From Parapristionchus giblindavisi (taxonomy: Eukaryota; Nematoda; Chromadorea; Rhabditida; Diplogasteridae), in contig CALSFV010000046.1 in the NCBI GenBank assembly GCA_943737045.1, positions 682,001-746,000 on the forward strand: a stretch of DNA of 64,000 nucleotides, in the 5' to 3' direction. Below, one piece after another: positions 1-13,651 of this stretch. The translations under genes and the position numbers were made by a program. Below the pieces are notes generated by a model that was given only the letters and a program-made list of their open reading frames with translations, was not told where the DNA came from and did not search any database. Position 1 is the first letter of the stretch. Each line of letters starts with the position of its first letter.

Positions 1-1299
1 TGTTTGTGTAGAGTTCAATTTTAGTTTTCGACATAGTTTGTTTATTACCTTAGAAATCGATTCTTTAATGTTTTCTTTAATGTCTTCAAGAGTGTTATTA
101 GGCGATATTCTAAAATTTGTTCCAAACTCGAACAGATTTCTTAATTCATTATTTGCTATGATATTTCTATTGCCTGTGCATATGTGACCTAATTTTTCAT
201 CTATGAATTCAGGATAGCTAGCACAAATGCAGTCTTCTTTTAGTATTTTGTTCTTTTCTTCTCTGCTTAGTGTCTTCAAAAATCGATTGTAATTACATAG
301 AAAGGACGAAATCGGTTGTTCCAATGTATATACTATTGATATTTTGGGTATTATTTCGGAAGGTTTATATTTTAATATTTCTTCTGTTATATAAGATTTA
401 TTCATTTCTTTTTCTAGCTTGAGAAGTTCCATGTATCTACCAAAGTAATGAACCTTCATTATAATTTTGGGTTTCTTGTCATCTTTTAAATTAGATTTAT
501 ATGACCAGAAGGTATTACAGATCAATGCATATATTTTATATCTGGTATTGAAATTATGTTTATAAAACTCTCCAGTAGCGGTATATTGAATTAATCTTTT
601 ATGTGTGTGTTTATATAATGATTTACCGTATGTGTAAAGATTTCTTGTTTCCAAGTTTTCTATATTCTGGATTATATCGGAAATTGGGGAAGTATCTTTG
701 TATGCTGGTTTCCTTCTTCTTTTCTTTCTGTTTCCTCTAGTGTTATTTGGTAAACCTATCGGTTTGACATTGAAGTATGGATGTGATCTTTTAGTCAATG
801 GATCAATTTGTTCAGAAATATTTCCGAAACCACTTATTTGGTCGTTTAATCCAAGCGGAAATGCTGTATTTAGTGCTTTAATCCAATATAGTTCTCTCTC
901 GGTCAAATCTTTACCATCAATTGAATGATCTAGAATATCAATATAAAATGATTCTTTAGAGTGGGAAGTTTCCTTGAAGTGATTGCTTAAGAAAGTATTA
1001 AGATTATTGTGACAGAATGAGTGTCTATGTTCAGACATTCTTTGCTTTACTGGTCGTTTAGTTTGTCCAACATATTGTTTTTCACAAACTCTACATGTAA
1101 TGAGATAAATTACATTTTTTGCTGTGCAGGAGGTATTAATATCTTTATTCGTTTGGTATAAATCATTGGTTACTGTACTTTTTACGTGATCGTTTAGTCT
1201 CATTTTCGGGCATATAACACATCTTGGTTTTAAACAAATAGCTCCTCTATGTGTAGTATATTGAGTAGGTGTAAAGAGTTTTCGTCTGCATATGTTTGT
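1..1299 (-). mobile_element. Penelope-like retroelement, GIY-YIG half (runs off the window)
   Basis: One reading frame is open without a stop for 433 codons, from just after the TAA at 1,302-1,300 to the window edge. Counting from the first codon after that stop, there is a cysteine cluster (C22, C27, C30) and then a GIY-YIG nuclease domain: VIY at 63-65, YVG at 76-78, a conserved Arg at 87 in an R-x-x-x-H-R-H context, and E134/E136 before LYWI and the closing GLN. About 280 residues follow, including a Lys/Arg-rich stretch and GHICTGNRNII then LRNL. From memory this N-terminal nuclease plus C-rich downstream block matches the permuted Penelope-like group (Naiad type), whose reverse transcriptase follows. 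Here that part would lie before base 1. The upstream edge at about 1,300 interrupts another repeat (its uninterrupted form is at about 35,500), so this looks like a 5'-truncated insertion. Class is confident, subfamily moderate. Confidence 0.8.
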
Positions 1300-2700
1300 T
1301 TACAGCACTTTAGCCCTCTTATTTCTCTTGTTATTGATCAAAGGGGACTCTACCCTCAATGTTGGAAGGTCATTCCCCCCCCCCCTGCCTAGTGTTGTTT
1401 TCTCGTCAATCCATCTCGTCGTCCGGCTCAGAGGCTCATGTTTTCATCCCCGATCAAATTCACCACTGTGATGGCCTTATGAGATGACAATGCCATGACT
1501 AGAATCACTTTTCGATGGTGATTACGAATCCGTATTCAGAAAATGCCTAATCCACCTTCATTCTAGTCATGACATTGTCATCTCATAAGTCCAAGCCGAC
1601 TCCAAAGACTCCCCTTGTTAGCTGAGAAAGTAGAAGGCCCATCATTTTTAAGTACATAGGAGGCCGTTTGCGTAAGAGTCGAACAAGGGTTGGCACAGGC
1701 CAAAAATTTTAATACCCTCAAAACTTGTGTACAGGGGTTATCGACCTCGCTAATGAAGATGTGCATAGTCATTTTGGCTCTAGTGGTCCCGCAACGCCTG
1801 GGCGTGATTACGGTATAATCACGTTTTCAAGCCGTTCTCGGTCCATGTTAGAGCTAGAGGTATGAAAATTGGGCTCCTGGGCATAGGTCGAATAGCTAGG
1901 TTATCGGTATTCAAAATGCGGTCAGGTTTTACGATTTTTTGGAAATTTTTGGCTTTTTGGAAAATCTCCAACACTCGTTATCTTGTATTGATATTGCGTA
2001 TGGAATCTGCCATAGCGCCAAAGAGAAATAGCAACTAGCGAGTGATCGAAAATTGCTTCAAAGTGCGACATAACACGAAAAAAGTAAATGAATTAAGAAA
2101 TCAATACAACTCACGCTGTGTAATTCCCATAGCTAGCGGTAGACAGTATTAACCGACCTTCATTCCGCGCCTCTACATTACGAGTTCCTATAAAGCTCAG
2201 AATTAAACCGATAATATTGATTAAGAACTACTCTTCAATCTAATATCATACCTGGCTTCAGCACCTCCACATCCTGCTTGAAAAATTCGTGTCATTCAGA
2301 ATGAATATTCAGTAGCTGCAGATTTGAACTTTTCCATGTTACAACAATTGTTGTAACATGGAAAAGTTCTAATGTTAATATGAATAATAAACTAAACAAC
2401 TGTAGCATACAACAAATGGATATATGAATCTTCTAGTTCAATGTAACAACGTGATACGAAAATATGAAATATCTATCGATAATAAACGATTATTTCATCG
2501 TAAAAATATAAATTAAAACGTGCTCCCTCCTTATAATCAAACAAGCACATAAATTAAACGCGCAAGGCAAATCCTTTGCGCATTTGTTGTACATGATCCG
2601 AATCTGATCAGATCTGATCAGATTCTGATTTCATCTGATCTGATTCAAAAGTGGCCAAACTCCTGATCAGATTTTGATCGAATTACCTGAGGATCGCAAA
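1300..2700. repeat. Mosaic of dispersed repeats
   Basis: No gene is seen. Bases 1,300-1,610 repeat (inverted) parts of 33,960-34,560 and 35,460-35,520. Bases 1,647-1,885 are a partial copy of the element at 59,392-60,507, starting at AGGAGGCCGTTTGCG. Bases 2,010-2,700 are an inverted copy of 32,640-33,310, ending in GATC-rich sequence and the terminus CGAATTACCTGAG. Confidence 0.7.
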
Positions 2701-3059
2701 CTGAACGCAGTGCACTTTTTACTTACAGTATATTCTGTGTGATCTGACAGGCAAATCGTGGTAGGAACCCAAATTTTTTTTCCTCGTCCTCCATCTTTAA
2801 GCCTGCCGCCTACACAGCCTACAAATTATTTTAATAGTCACGATCGTTGATAACCTTACGATTACCACGGAAACAAAGATTAATGGTTGACTCTGGATAG
2901 TTTTTTTTTCTAAGGAACAGGTTCGAAGTGCCTGACCTATATTGGAAGAATTCCCTAAAGATACTTTACAAGGGAATTATTCCCTCATGGATAATGGATT
3001 TCTTTCTATGGGTCAATTGTACAAAATTTGACGAGAGTGGTTTTTTGTTGGAACGTTTT

Positions 3060-4110
3060 TGTTGCAGTAGCCATCGTAAAGTATAAGTAAACGATAGTGA
3101 CTATTAGCATAATGTTTATTTGCTTATCCACTTCATCAAACGTTTATGTTGTGTTAAAATCTTGCAAAAGTAGATGGAAAAGTGAAAAGTAGTGTTAATT
3201 TTGTGATTGCTTGGAAAAGTTGTTGGAAAAGTGTTAGCTTCGTAATTGACAAACTTTTACTATAAAACCCTTTAAGAGAGTGTCGGATTGTGTACTTTTC
3301 CAGCTACTTTTACAATCACAAAATTAACACTACTTTCACTTTTCCAAGATTATAGCACCGCATAAAAGAGTGGGCGATCGAACTGGACTGTATGTTGATG
3401 TTTCTCCCTTGTTTGGCATAAAACGGGTCAAACGTCATGAACAGATAAAACCATCTCTTATCAGTTAACTAAGAGAACGTTATCAGTTATCAATACTCTC
3501 CATCGTTACTTTTCGCTACAGATGTATTAATTTCATTCATTCAAGCTACAGGCTCTCGAATTAAACAGAATTAGAGTTTTGTCAATTATCAATTTCAAAT
3601 TATGTTGTTTGTTTTGTATGTACCATACTTCGGTAAGCCAGCAATAATATAATTTACCATTCCTTTTCCATATTTCTAGAAACACGAATTAAACAAGGAA
3701 GCAACCAAAAATGGTTCGCTACCGATAAAGCTCCTGTGTTATTGATATTAAAGGGGGAAATGGGTCACAATAACAATATAGAATTATATCACAATACAAT
3801 CCATACTTTCACAACTCTTTCAGATTAGCGTTAACATCGGGTTAGTACATAAAAGGGAGCCATATACCATGTCAAAATGATCTACGCAATCATGTTGCAT
3901 GGTACAGAGACCTACCAATTATCATGTGAAATGAATAGACCACCGACAATGGCTAGGCTCCCTTTAAAGGGACAAACACCGGAGCAAATTTGAAACTCTA
4001 CTTTCATTGTCTGCGAGAGAGAATTGTCAGAACTGACAGTTTCAAATTAGCTCGGTGTGTCCTCTTAAAGAAAAGAACAGGAAGAGGAGTAAATAGATAA
4101 TTTAATATAT
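3060..4110. repeat. 3' flank repeat of the FAM91 block, copy A
   Basis: Non-coding sequence repeated at about 22,740-23,740 and 36,360-37,120, each time directly downstream (lower coordinates) of a FAM91 last exon. It marks one edge of the duplicated unit. It contains a small foldback at about 3,155-3,352 with arms beginning AAGTAGATGGAAAAGTGAAA, and GGACA-type motifs around 3,980-4,060. Confidence 0.7.
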
Positions 4111-4689
4111 TATGGGAATATAAACTCTATGAAACATCTGACTAGAATACTGTAATGATATATCATACACATAAAAATTACAAAATGATAAATACATTTA
4201 CACTCTCTATAATATGTGGTACAGGGAATACAGTAACCTCACTATCACGAATACAAAAATACGATATAAAATCCGTACTTGTTATAACTCCAGTGATACA
4301 TTAACCCATAAACTACAGTAAATTGATTGGGGATTACTGTACTAATCAATAAATTATCGATCAATACAGTAACCTCATAAGGGATCTTCAGTCGGAGGAT
4401 AGACAACGATTCCATCTGTGGGTGAATATCCAATTGGTCGCACCGGAGGCACCACTTCCACGCGATCAGAGTGAGGAGCCGACTGGAAAACGGTAGGTAT
4501 TACGATAGGATACGGTATGAAGGATACTGTAGGCATTGGAATTAGATCAGAGTACAGTATGACAAGATTATTCCCGTATTGTATTACGTCAGGAATATTA
4601 CCGTAGTCACTCCATAGTTGTGCTTCTGAAGAAGATCCTGTGTGAGATCGACCAGGGTCTTGTTCGCAAATTGAATGTTAACACGACTG

Positions 4690-4752
4690 AAAAATCAATA
4701 TATCAATCAATAAATCAATATATCGATCAATAAATCAATATATCAATCAATA
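4690..4752. repeat. ATCAATAA-type tandem repeat in intron
   Basis: Imperfect tandem ATCAATCAATAAATCAATAT units in FAM91 intron 23. Equivalent tracts occur at the same intron of the other copies (about 24,318-24,380, 27,640-27,715 and 37,803-37,866) with different unit numbers. Confidence 0.75.
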
Positions 4753-5843
4753 TAACAACCAACTTCTCAACAGACAGAACTCCAGTCGAATGAATTCTCT
4801 CACATATGACACGATTGAGATGTTCATCAAAGAGAGGAACACCAAAGACAACATCGAGTAGAACATAGTCAGAGTGGGCGGAGCCACTGGGGAGAATTAG
4901 GCCACTGAAAGATAATTTTTCATTAACGCCGTAAAACATTAAAGTTTCTTGATTCTGTGGAAGTCAGTAATTAAACACAAATGCATTGTTAGCATCTTGA
5001 TTGGCAATGTTCATGTAGATTATAAAAAGGACTTCGCACTTGTCAATTTCAGATGGAACAATCAATAAATCACTCAAGACCAAACCCGTCTGATCACTAC
5101 CGCACTGAAATACTCACTCATCAGGTCGTTCCCTCTTCTTGGGTGATCCAAATGCGAGTGCTGTCGCTGCAGCATACGGAGTATGACTCTCATCCGATTA
5201 GTTAAAGACACGGCCACACTGTATCCACTTTACTTCTAATCTCAAACACGATTTCAGTCAGAAAATAACAACGAAAATATAGTAACCCAACATTTATCGG
5301 AACGATTGAGGAATGTTTTGACACAAACCACCTCCCCGTACTAATGTAACGTCGCATTTTTCAGATAACCGAAATGATATGAAAAAGGATTGGACCTCCA
5401 CATCTTACCCCGTTGTGGCATAGTAAATTATGCATTCAACCTTTTTCTTATTTTGCGTATAATATGTTATTTCATTCATGACCCTGCACCGTACAGAATG
5501 GAGAAATCTCATGCAACCAAGCTACGAAATACCCATTAAAAACTGAAAAAGTTGTTTCAATGTTTAAAAAAAAAGTTATTATTATTCCGGTCTCACCTTA
5601 GGTTGCTGTTTCACCAATACAACGTATCCCACAAGACTTCCAAGTGAGATACGATCACGAAGGGCACACACTGATGGATGATTGGCCAGACTATCTGTAA
5701 TTGTGGATGGGAATATTGCACTGAAACCTGGAGCGATAAAGTGAAACACTTCACAGGAATAAAATGGGTTCGAAACCCAAATTCACCAGTGTGGACGGCG
5801 AAGATTTTAATATCGAAAACTTTTAAGTTATCCTATTCATTAA

Positions 5844-7840
5844 GAGCTCGGATCTGTAAGACTCGAGCATTTCGGCCAGATTCCGGACATTTCGCCAAGA
5901 ATTTTGATTCAGGCCACTGTACTTTATTGGTGTAGGGTACCTTGGGCCCACATTACAAAATGGTACCCAAAGTGGCTTTAGCAGTGGAACGCGGGGTGAC
6001 AGGTGGGCGCCAAGTTTGAAAACTCGATTTTCATATTTTTTCAACCGAACAAGCTAGAGTCCAAATTTCTTCGGCATTGTGTTAGGCATGCCCAATGTGC
6101 ACAGAAACACTATTGAGATTAATTTTAAGCAATTCCTAGACTGATTTTTTTACCCGTATTTTCGGTTTTCTTCGATTTCTCGGCATCTCAATTTCAATTC
6201 CGCAAAAGTTCTCTAGTATATCCATGTAGCCCAACTACTAGTGCATGCAACCCTGCTAGGCGGAAATCGATCTTGGATTGCGCGTGTCGGAAAAAATCGG
6301 TCTGATCGTCTCCAACTTGACTCAGACTAGTTGTTTCATAATTTTTTTGCTATATTTTCAAAACGATTAGTGCGGAATTGTGGTCTACTCAAAGTTTTGA
6401 GGTGAGACTAGTAAAATGACACAAGAAGCTCATCACTTGGATCAATTTGAAAATTTCGATTTTCATGACCCGGGGATCATGGCAAAAAATTTCAAAATTT
6501 CTCAAGTTTGAAATGTTTTCATATATGCTGCGTATTGTGAAGTACTAATGATGTGTATAATATTCAGCCAATGCTCAATGGCTGATCTCTCCTTTCAACC
6601 ATTTTTCGATATGTTTCATGTTGAATGCGTGCGAAAAAGTCAGAATTGTGCTTGAATCAGTTTCCAACTTACTTTTTGTAACATTCTATCTAAGTACTTT
6701 GCAATGCACATAATCAATATGAAAATCGTTAATTTCGAAAAATTCATATTTTTTTACCATGACCCCTGGGTCATGGAAATCGATTTTTTCAAAAGTGAGC
6801 CGAATGCCGGGATTTCAGTTCTGCTATGTTTACTCATCATGAAACTTCACAATGTCATTGTCATTTGCTAATTGTCGCGGCATTCGAGTCGAAAAAATGC
6901 AATATTTCAGAAATTTTCCGTGAAAGTAGGCACTCAAATTGATTTTTTTGAATTTTCCAAAATTAACGATTTTCATATTGATTATGTACATTGCAAAGTA
7001 CTTAGATAGAATGTTACAGAAAGTAAGTTGGAAACTGATTCAAGCACAATTCTGACTTTTTCGCACGCATTCAACATGAAACATATCGAAAAATGGTTGA
7101 AAGGAGAGATCAGCCATTGAGCATTGGCTGAATATTATACACATCATTAGTACTTCACAATACGCAGCATATATGAAAACATTTCAAACTTGAGAAATTT
7201 TGAAATTATCGACCATGAACCCCGGGTCACGAAAATCGAAATTTTCAAAATGATCCAAGTGATGAGCTTCTTGTGTCATTTTACTAGTCTCACCTCAAAA
7301 CTTTGAGTAGACCACAATTCCGCTCTAATCGTTTTGAAAATACAGCAAAAAATTATGAAACAACGAGTCTGAGTCAAGTTGAAGACGATCAGACCGATTT
7401 TTTCCGACACGCGCAATCCAAGATCGATTTCCGCCTAGCAGGGTTACATGCACTAGTAGTTGGGCTACATGGATATACTAGAGAACTTTTGCGGAATTGA
7501 AATTGAGATGCCGAGAAATCGAAGAAAACCGAAAATACGGGTAAAAAATCAGTCTAGGAATTGCTTAAAATTAATCTCAATAGTGTTTCTGTGCACATTG
7601 GGCATGCCTAGCACAATGCCGAAGAAATTTGGACTCTAGCTTGTTCGGTTGAAAAAATATGAAAATCGAGTTTTCAAACTTGGCGCCCACCTGTCACCCC
7701 GCGTTCCACTGCTAAAGCCACTTTGGGTACCATTTTGTAATGTGGGCCCAAGGTACCCTACACCAATAAAGTACAGTGGCCTGAATCAAAATTCTTGGCG
7801 AAATGTCCGGACAATGCTCGAGTCTTACAGATCCGAGCTC
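5844..7840. mobile_element. TTAA-flanked 2.0-kb foldback element
   Basis: Two near-identical inverted arms of roughly 0.9 kb (about 5,844-6,750 and 6,955-7,840) surround a spacer of about 200 bp. The ends read GAGCTCGGATCTG and CAGATCCGAGCTC. TTAA stands on both sides (5,840-5,843 and 7,841-7,844), and the intact copy C has a single TTAA at the same spot near 38,880, so this is an insertion with a TTAA target duplication in FAM91 intron 20. TTAA is the piggyBac-type target, but the termini are not the usual piggyBac CCC...GGG. Open frames in the arms are mirror images of each other and not genes. Confidence 0.88.
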
Positions 7841-9302
7841 TTAATCTGCGAGCGTGGATATACGAAACGCCTCTATCATTATTTACATCATGTGACTCAA
7901 CATAATAACAAAATACTAACCATCGATCGATAATCACTAACAAAAATACCAAAACACAGCCAAACCTGGATTATCCAACTCAGACCCAAACGGGAATGGA
8001 ACGTACACTACGGCGTCATCCAAAGAACTGCCAGCGAATTCCTACAACGAACGAATGATTACGGTAGCAATGATAGGCATACTGTCGTTATACGGTACAC
8101 ATTATCGATTGATTGTGACAGAATAGATTATGAAACAGTTGATTAATGATAGGAGTTCGACTTTCTACATTTTAAACGCGCAATAGCTATAAAAGGAAAT
8201 AACTGCGTTACAATTCGTAAACGTCGGCACTCCTTATGCACCACATGCTACCGTAATATTCTTACCTGCACCAGGACAGCCGTAGTAAGGAGTAGTTCAT
8301 TGACCGTAACAAGAGCAGAGGACGATTGGAGAAGTTGAGGTTCCGATTGATTCAGAGTTGTTACCTGCATAAAATATCGATTAGCTCATACATTCCTTTA
8401 ACGTTCGTGTTACCACAGTGCCAAATTCTCATTTCATCTTCATTGTGCACCCAATTTTTCCCTGACAATGATACGGGCTCGTTGAACAATCAATAAATTA
8501 CTATTTATTGATTTATTGTGCGCGCACCAAACCCGTCTGGACTTCGCCGAAGCATCGTATCACTCACCAGCAGTCTCCTCGCCCTCTGTAGTAATCGTGG
8601 CCAGAATTGCAGTCGTGTACCCTTGGGCACGAACAGGGATGGTAGACCAGATTGGGCAATTGAGTAGAGAGCCAGACGGCACCATGGTGAACAGGCCTTA
8701 ATATCGATTAGTAGATGTCGATTGCATTTGTGTGCCAATGCATTTAAAACAATAAAGATTAGAAGATATAGCATGGTATGCAAAACATGTGAAAGAATAG
8801 GAAACTGTACAAAAAGCTAGTGTTTTCTATTTTTTCAATTTACATTAAGGTTGGAGGATGAAGGAATTATAAATCATACACTATTTGTGTACATAAATAA
8901 CAATATGTACCGAAACACGTAATGTACTGGTTGTCCTAGTCCAATGAAATATCTAATTCTCCTTTATTTCCCATCTTCCAAATCTACCGTATTCCCAATT
9001 ACATCATCCAAAGCTACAGTACCCCATGCAAGTCGTCCCCAATCCACAGTACCCCTGCAATCTATTACGCAAAGCTACAGTATACCTCCGGGATGGGTGG
9101 TCCGAGTAGAGGAAGGGACGATACGGGGAGTGCACATGCGTCCACTAGTAGAGGAGCCATGGCCACGATGGTACTGCAAATAGGATTATTTATTTATTTA
9201 AAGATTAATTATATTTCTGGACACGATAAATATGGATGATATGATACCCATGATATCGTTTAAAAAAAGTTTGAGACGAACAAAAAAAATTGTGTACTGT
9301 GG

Positions 9303-10041
9303 TGTGTCCAATCTGTCAAAAAAGATGCGAAGAAAGTTGCGAACAAAGTTCGCAACTTTCTTCGCATCTTTTTCTCTAAATCTCTCGAAATACACGCTCT
9401 CTAATTCTCTCTAACAAAAGTTGCGTCGAAAGTTGCGACGAAAAGATGCGACTAAAGTTGCGAACTTTGTTGCGAGGTCGGTTAGAGCAGGCGAGAGAGT
9501 GTGCATTTGAAGAGGAGCAGAAAAAGTAAACGGAGCTTTACATAAAGTTGCGACGAAACTTGAATTTACAAAAGTGATAGTGTGATGGTGAAATTGTTAT
9601 TACTCAACTCCTTATGAGTGTGTGTTCAATATGTTATAATTTTTTTTAAAGAAAACTCTTATTATTTATACAAAAACTGCAAAAGAAGTCTTGTGCGCGC
9701 TCACGGATTTTCGTTTGAACTCAAGCTAGAAGGGGCGGGGCGACTGTCACCAAACCCGTCTGGGGTTAGCCGAAGTCTTTAATACAAGTATATAAGCCCC
9801 TTACACATCAAAGGGGTAGGAGAGCCTTCGAATGAAAGTTGTGAGGAGAGGTGCGCCTAACCCGTCTGGGGTTCGCCGTAGGCATTCTTACAAGTATGTA
9901 AACCCCTTGTCTATGTGAGGGGTAGGAGAGCTTTCGGACGAAAGTTGAGAGGAAAGTTCGCATCTTTCTGCTGAACTCTCGCTAGAAAGTTGCGAACTTT
10001 CTTCTGAACTTTCGATCGAAAGTGACAGATTGGACGGACCC
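9303..10041. mobile_element. Inverted-repeat element with a perfect internal palindrome
   Basis: The outer ends are inverted (GTCCAATCTGTC at the left, GACAGATTGGAC at the right). Inside are a perfect hairpin (9,321-9,371, 24-bp arms, 3-nt loop) and two diverged tandem units of about 130 bp (about 9,748-9,850 and 9,855-9,950), each starting AACCCGTCTGGGGTT. GAAAGTTGCGA-type motifs recur. It sits in FAM91-A intron 16 and is absent from copies B2 and C. Confidence 0.7.
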
Positions 10042-10774
10042 CTGATGTAATTTTTGTCAAGAACGGTTTGACACTTTTTTCAGCGTGAAAAGTGATACGA
10101 GAAAGATAATCAAAAGTACTCTCGATATGATTTACATTTGAAGCTAGAATAAAAGAATAATTGATGCCTCATGCAGTGAGTAAGATATGAAAATAGTGAA
10201 ACGTGAATCTATCAGGTGACATTGGACCAATCCAAAAATCGAATAAGATGAGATAATCCATCGGAAAGAATCTGTTCATAGCCAGATTCTTTATCACAGT
10301 AAGAGACAAACAAGAACAAGTGTTTAAATGAATAGACCGATGAGGCAGGCTCCACCGCCTTCAGTACGAGTCATAGGTCGAAAAGTACGCTACAAACTAC
10401 GAAAGATGGCAGCATTTTTTGATTCTCTAGAAACTGACCGCATTTTGAAAATGTACCATACCTATTCTGCCTATTAATCGTGAAGTATATTATGAAAAGC
10501 AGGCTCTATTAGTACTACATAACACGCGATATAAAACAAGGAATCACCTTAGATTCACCGTATTGCATCACTCTTTACTCTCAGTACATTCTGTAATTCA
10601 CACTTAACCGTGTTTCTTGTAAACGCATAAAATAATATATTATATTATAGTAGGAGTGACACATACCTGTAGGACTTGAGCAAAACACGAGAACGACTTT
10701 GTGCATCCAACGATAGAAGACTCTCACCACGAATTAGATCCAACTGAATCATAGATATATAGAAACAAACTGCA

Positions 10775-10845
10775 ATTATTATCATTATCATTATTATTAT
10801 TACTATTATTATTATTATTATCATCATCATCATCGTCAGCTAATA
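10775..10845. repeat. (ATT)n/(ATC)n microsatellite
   Basis: Trinucleotide tract beside FAM91-A exon 16; a matching tract follows exon 16 in copy C at about 41,520-41,580. Confidence 0.85.
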
Positions 10846-11882
10846 GCATAGCAATAAAAAGATTTCAACGTTATCAACACAACAAGAACGAAAGAAATCT
10901 ATTCAACTATATAGATAATGGATACATGAATGCACCAGGTTCTACCAACTTCCTACAGAGAAAACATTTCTGTATGAATATAAGTTCACCGCAGCTATAC
11001 ACCAGTGTGTAAAAATGTTCACTCTTTAGATCAAAACGCAAACCTCTCTCCCATTTCTCAGACTCTTCAGAGTGTGCAACAGAGTGGTGGCGTGTTCGGA
11101 GAATCGCTGAGCCTCACCCTCAGCGAATCGATTGACCTGAATAAGGGAACAGTTACAGTATACCATAGAGAAGGATAATCGAATAAACTCTCTCATAACC
11201 TATAGTCATAATCATAGTCAAAGTGAGAAGGGATATGGTAGTCTTACATGTTCCAATTGTTCCATGAAATCTTTCAATTGTTCATCCGTCAACTTTCCCA
11301 CTTCGAAAAGGGTTACAGCGTGGCCTTAAATGAGTGTATTGATTGATAAATCATGATCATGACCTATCTAGTAAATTACTGAAAAAAATGAAGAACAGAT
11401 TCTGCCTTTCAATCATTAACTAGAGATCGATAGATTTCTTAGTACGGTAAACATAGAATACGGTATTCTATAATAATCAATCAATAATTCCGTACTCTTA
11501 AGACTAGCGGACAGATTTCCCATCATAAGGAAGGCGGTGAGATTGGCGTCGAAGAGAAAAGCGATACGACCACTCGAAGTGACGTCAGAGGTCATTGGAG
11601 CCGACGATGTTGGCGTCTGGAAAGGGATACTGTAATAGTGGGCTAAGGGTTACGGTACGATAGGATTTAAGACCAATGTATACATAAGGGACTGCAAATG
11701 ACCAAAATATACGGTAACCACTTCCTACAGTACCCCGATCAGTCATTACATACCGTAGTGGGTTGTTCAATACCATCTTCATCCTCCCCATCATCTCCAT
11801 GTTCAAGAGCAAAAGATAGATCATCCGTAGCTCCTCCCCCTGGTGAGGATGCACTGTTGGTTGGTGATAGAGGGCCACTACT

Positions 11883-13651
11883 AGGGTTGCAGGAACGGGA
11901 GCGAAGTCTACGCACCCTATTCCCATTCCCTCCCTTCTCTCTAGCAATCGCCTGTGAGAGGCACTCTCTCCCTTCCCAACTTCGTAATTTGACACATCAC
12001 GGCCAGAGGGCGCGTAATTCCCGCACCTTTGCGGGAATTACGCACTGTCTCTCGCCTCTGCCTTCCCTTCTCCCTGCTCTCTCTTCACTCCAGCCGTCTC
12101 ACATTGAGGCACCCCCACTGAGACACGTTTGAAGGTGTATCTAATTCCCCTCACATCTGAGAGCTTAGCAGTCAACATCAAAGTTGTAGCTCACGTCGAT
12201 CCGGCTCTGATTCTTTTTTGAATGAGTCGATACGATCAAAACAAACAAAATTACATTCGTTCTTCGGTTTCAGAGGAAAATCGCAAAAATAACTTTTCAA
12301 TTAAGTATTTTTTATGGACAGTTGAATTTCTCTCAATGATCAGAGGAATCGGATTTCCCCTGAATATTGATTATCCGAATCATTATCTCTATTTTACATT
12401 TCAATGATTTATTGTCTCGAGCGACATTGTTCACCTCTCATTGTCCACTCTCGTCGCCCGGCTGGTTGTGAATTTCTTTAAGTCAGAACATTACACTTCA
12501 CATACAGTAAGCAATCATCAGATAGAGTGTCCGAGACTATTCCTTTAGATGAGGCAACAACAACCGAGTTCATCGAGTTAAAAGAGATGACCATGTTCTA
12601 TTTTCAGTGAAACTCGATCTCTTAGATTTTAGTTTCGAATATATACTTTCCCTGTCGAGAAAAATCAAAATCATATTTTTAAAATATATTTTTCTCAAAA
12701 AAAAAATATATATATAAAAGCCACACCACACCACAAATACCACACCGGAACGAATGCAACTGAAAAAAACGCTCATGACATGAGTTAACTTCATATTTCG
12801 ACATAGAAATTTTTGCACGGAATCTTGACAACATTATTTAGCTGTCAATGTAGGGACGGAAGTTATAAAAAAGAATTTAAAAAAAAAGAATTTAGTTAAA
12901 ATATTTTTAAATGGATTAAAAATATTTGCAAAAATACTTTTCTTTGTTTAAAATCATAATCGACAATTTATTTTTATTCGAACAGTGATTAAAACAGTCA
13001 TCTACGCAATCATCAGAAATCTTAAACGTGAAAATTATGATACCATAACTTTAGATAAAGCTGTATTGTGGAGAAAATCCTGTCGAATATCAGTTTTGCA
13101 GACTGATTTATGCCATGATCCAAACTGTATAAATTGTCGCTCGAGACAATAAATCATTGAAATGTAAAATAGATATAATGACTCGGATAATATTCAGGGG
13201 AAATCAGATTCCTCTGATCATTGAGAGAAATTCAACTGTCCATAAAAAATACTTAATTGAAAAGTTATCTTTGCGATTTTCCTCTGAAACCGAAGAACGA
13301 ATGTAATTTTGTTTGTTTTGATCGTATCGACTCATTCAAAAAAGAATCAGAGTCGGATCGACATGAGCTACAACTTTGTTGTTGACTGCTAAGCTCTCAG
13401 ATGTGAGGGGAATTAGATATACCTTCAAACGTGTCTCAATGGGGGTGCCTCAATGTGAGGCGGCTGGAGTGAAGAGAGAGCAGGGAGAAGGGAAGGAAGA
13501 GGCGAGAGACAGTGCGTAATTCCCGCAAAGGTGCGGGAATTACGCGCCCTCTGGCAGTCTCTCTTATCTCGTGCGGGAAATGACGAGAGAGGGGCAAGAG
13601 ATGGGAAGAGGGCGCGGTAAATTCGATTACGCTTACGCAACGGCAACCCTA
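11883..13651. mobile_element. hAT-type element inserted in FAM91-A exon 12
   Basis: The ends are TAGGGTTGC and GCAACCCTA, flanked by the direct 8-bp repeat GCCACTAC (11,875-11,882 and 13,652-13,659). Copies B2 and C carry a single unfilled site. An 8-bp duplication with such short ends fits the hAT superfamily. Inside, inverted arms (about 12,005-12,425 and 13,137-13,555) include a GGGAATTACGC-type hairpin in each arm. No transposase frame is visible, so it is non-autonomous. The insertion splits a coding exon. Confidence 0.87.

Noticed and set aside
11585..12132. 136- and 144-codon frames overlapping on opposite strands
   Set aside because: They combine FAM91-A exon 12-13 sequence, intron and the inserted transposon; no coherent protein.
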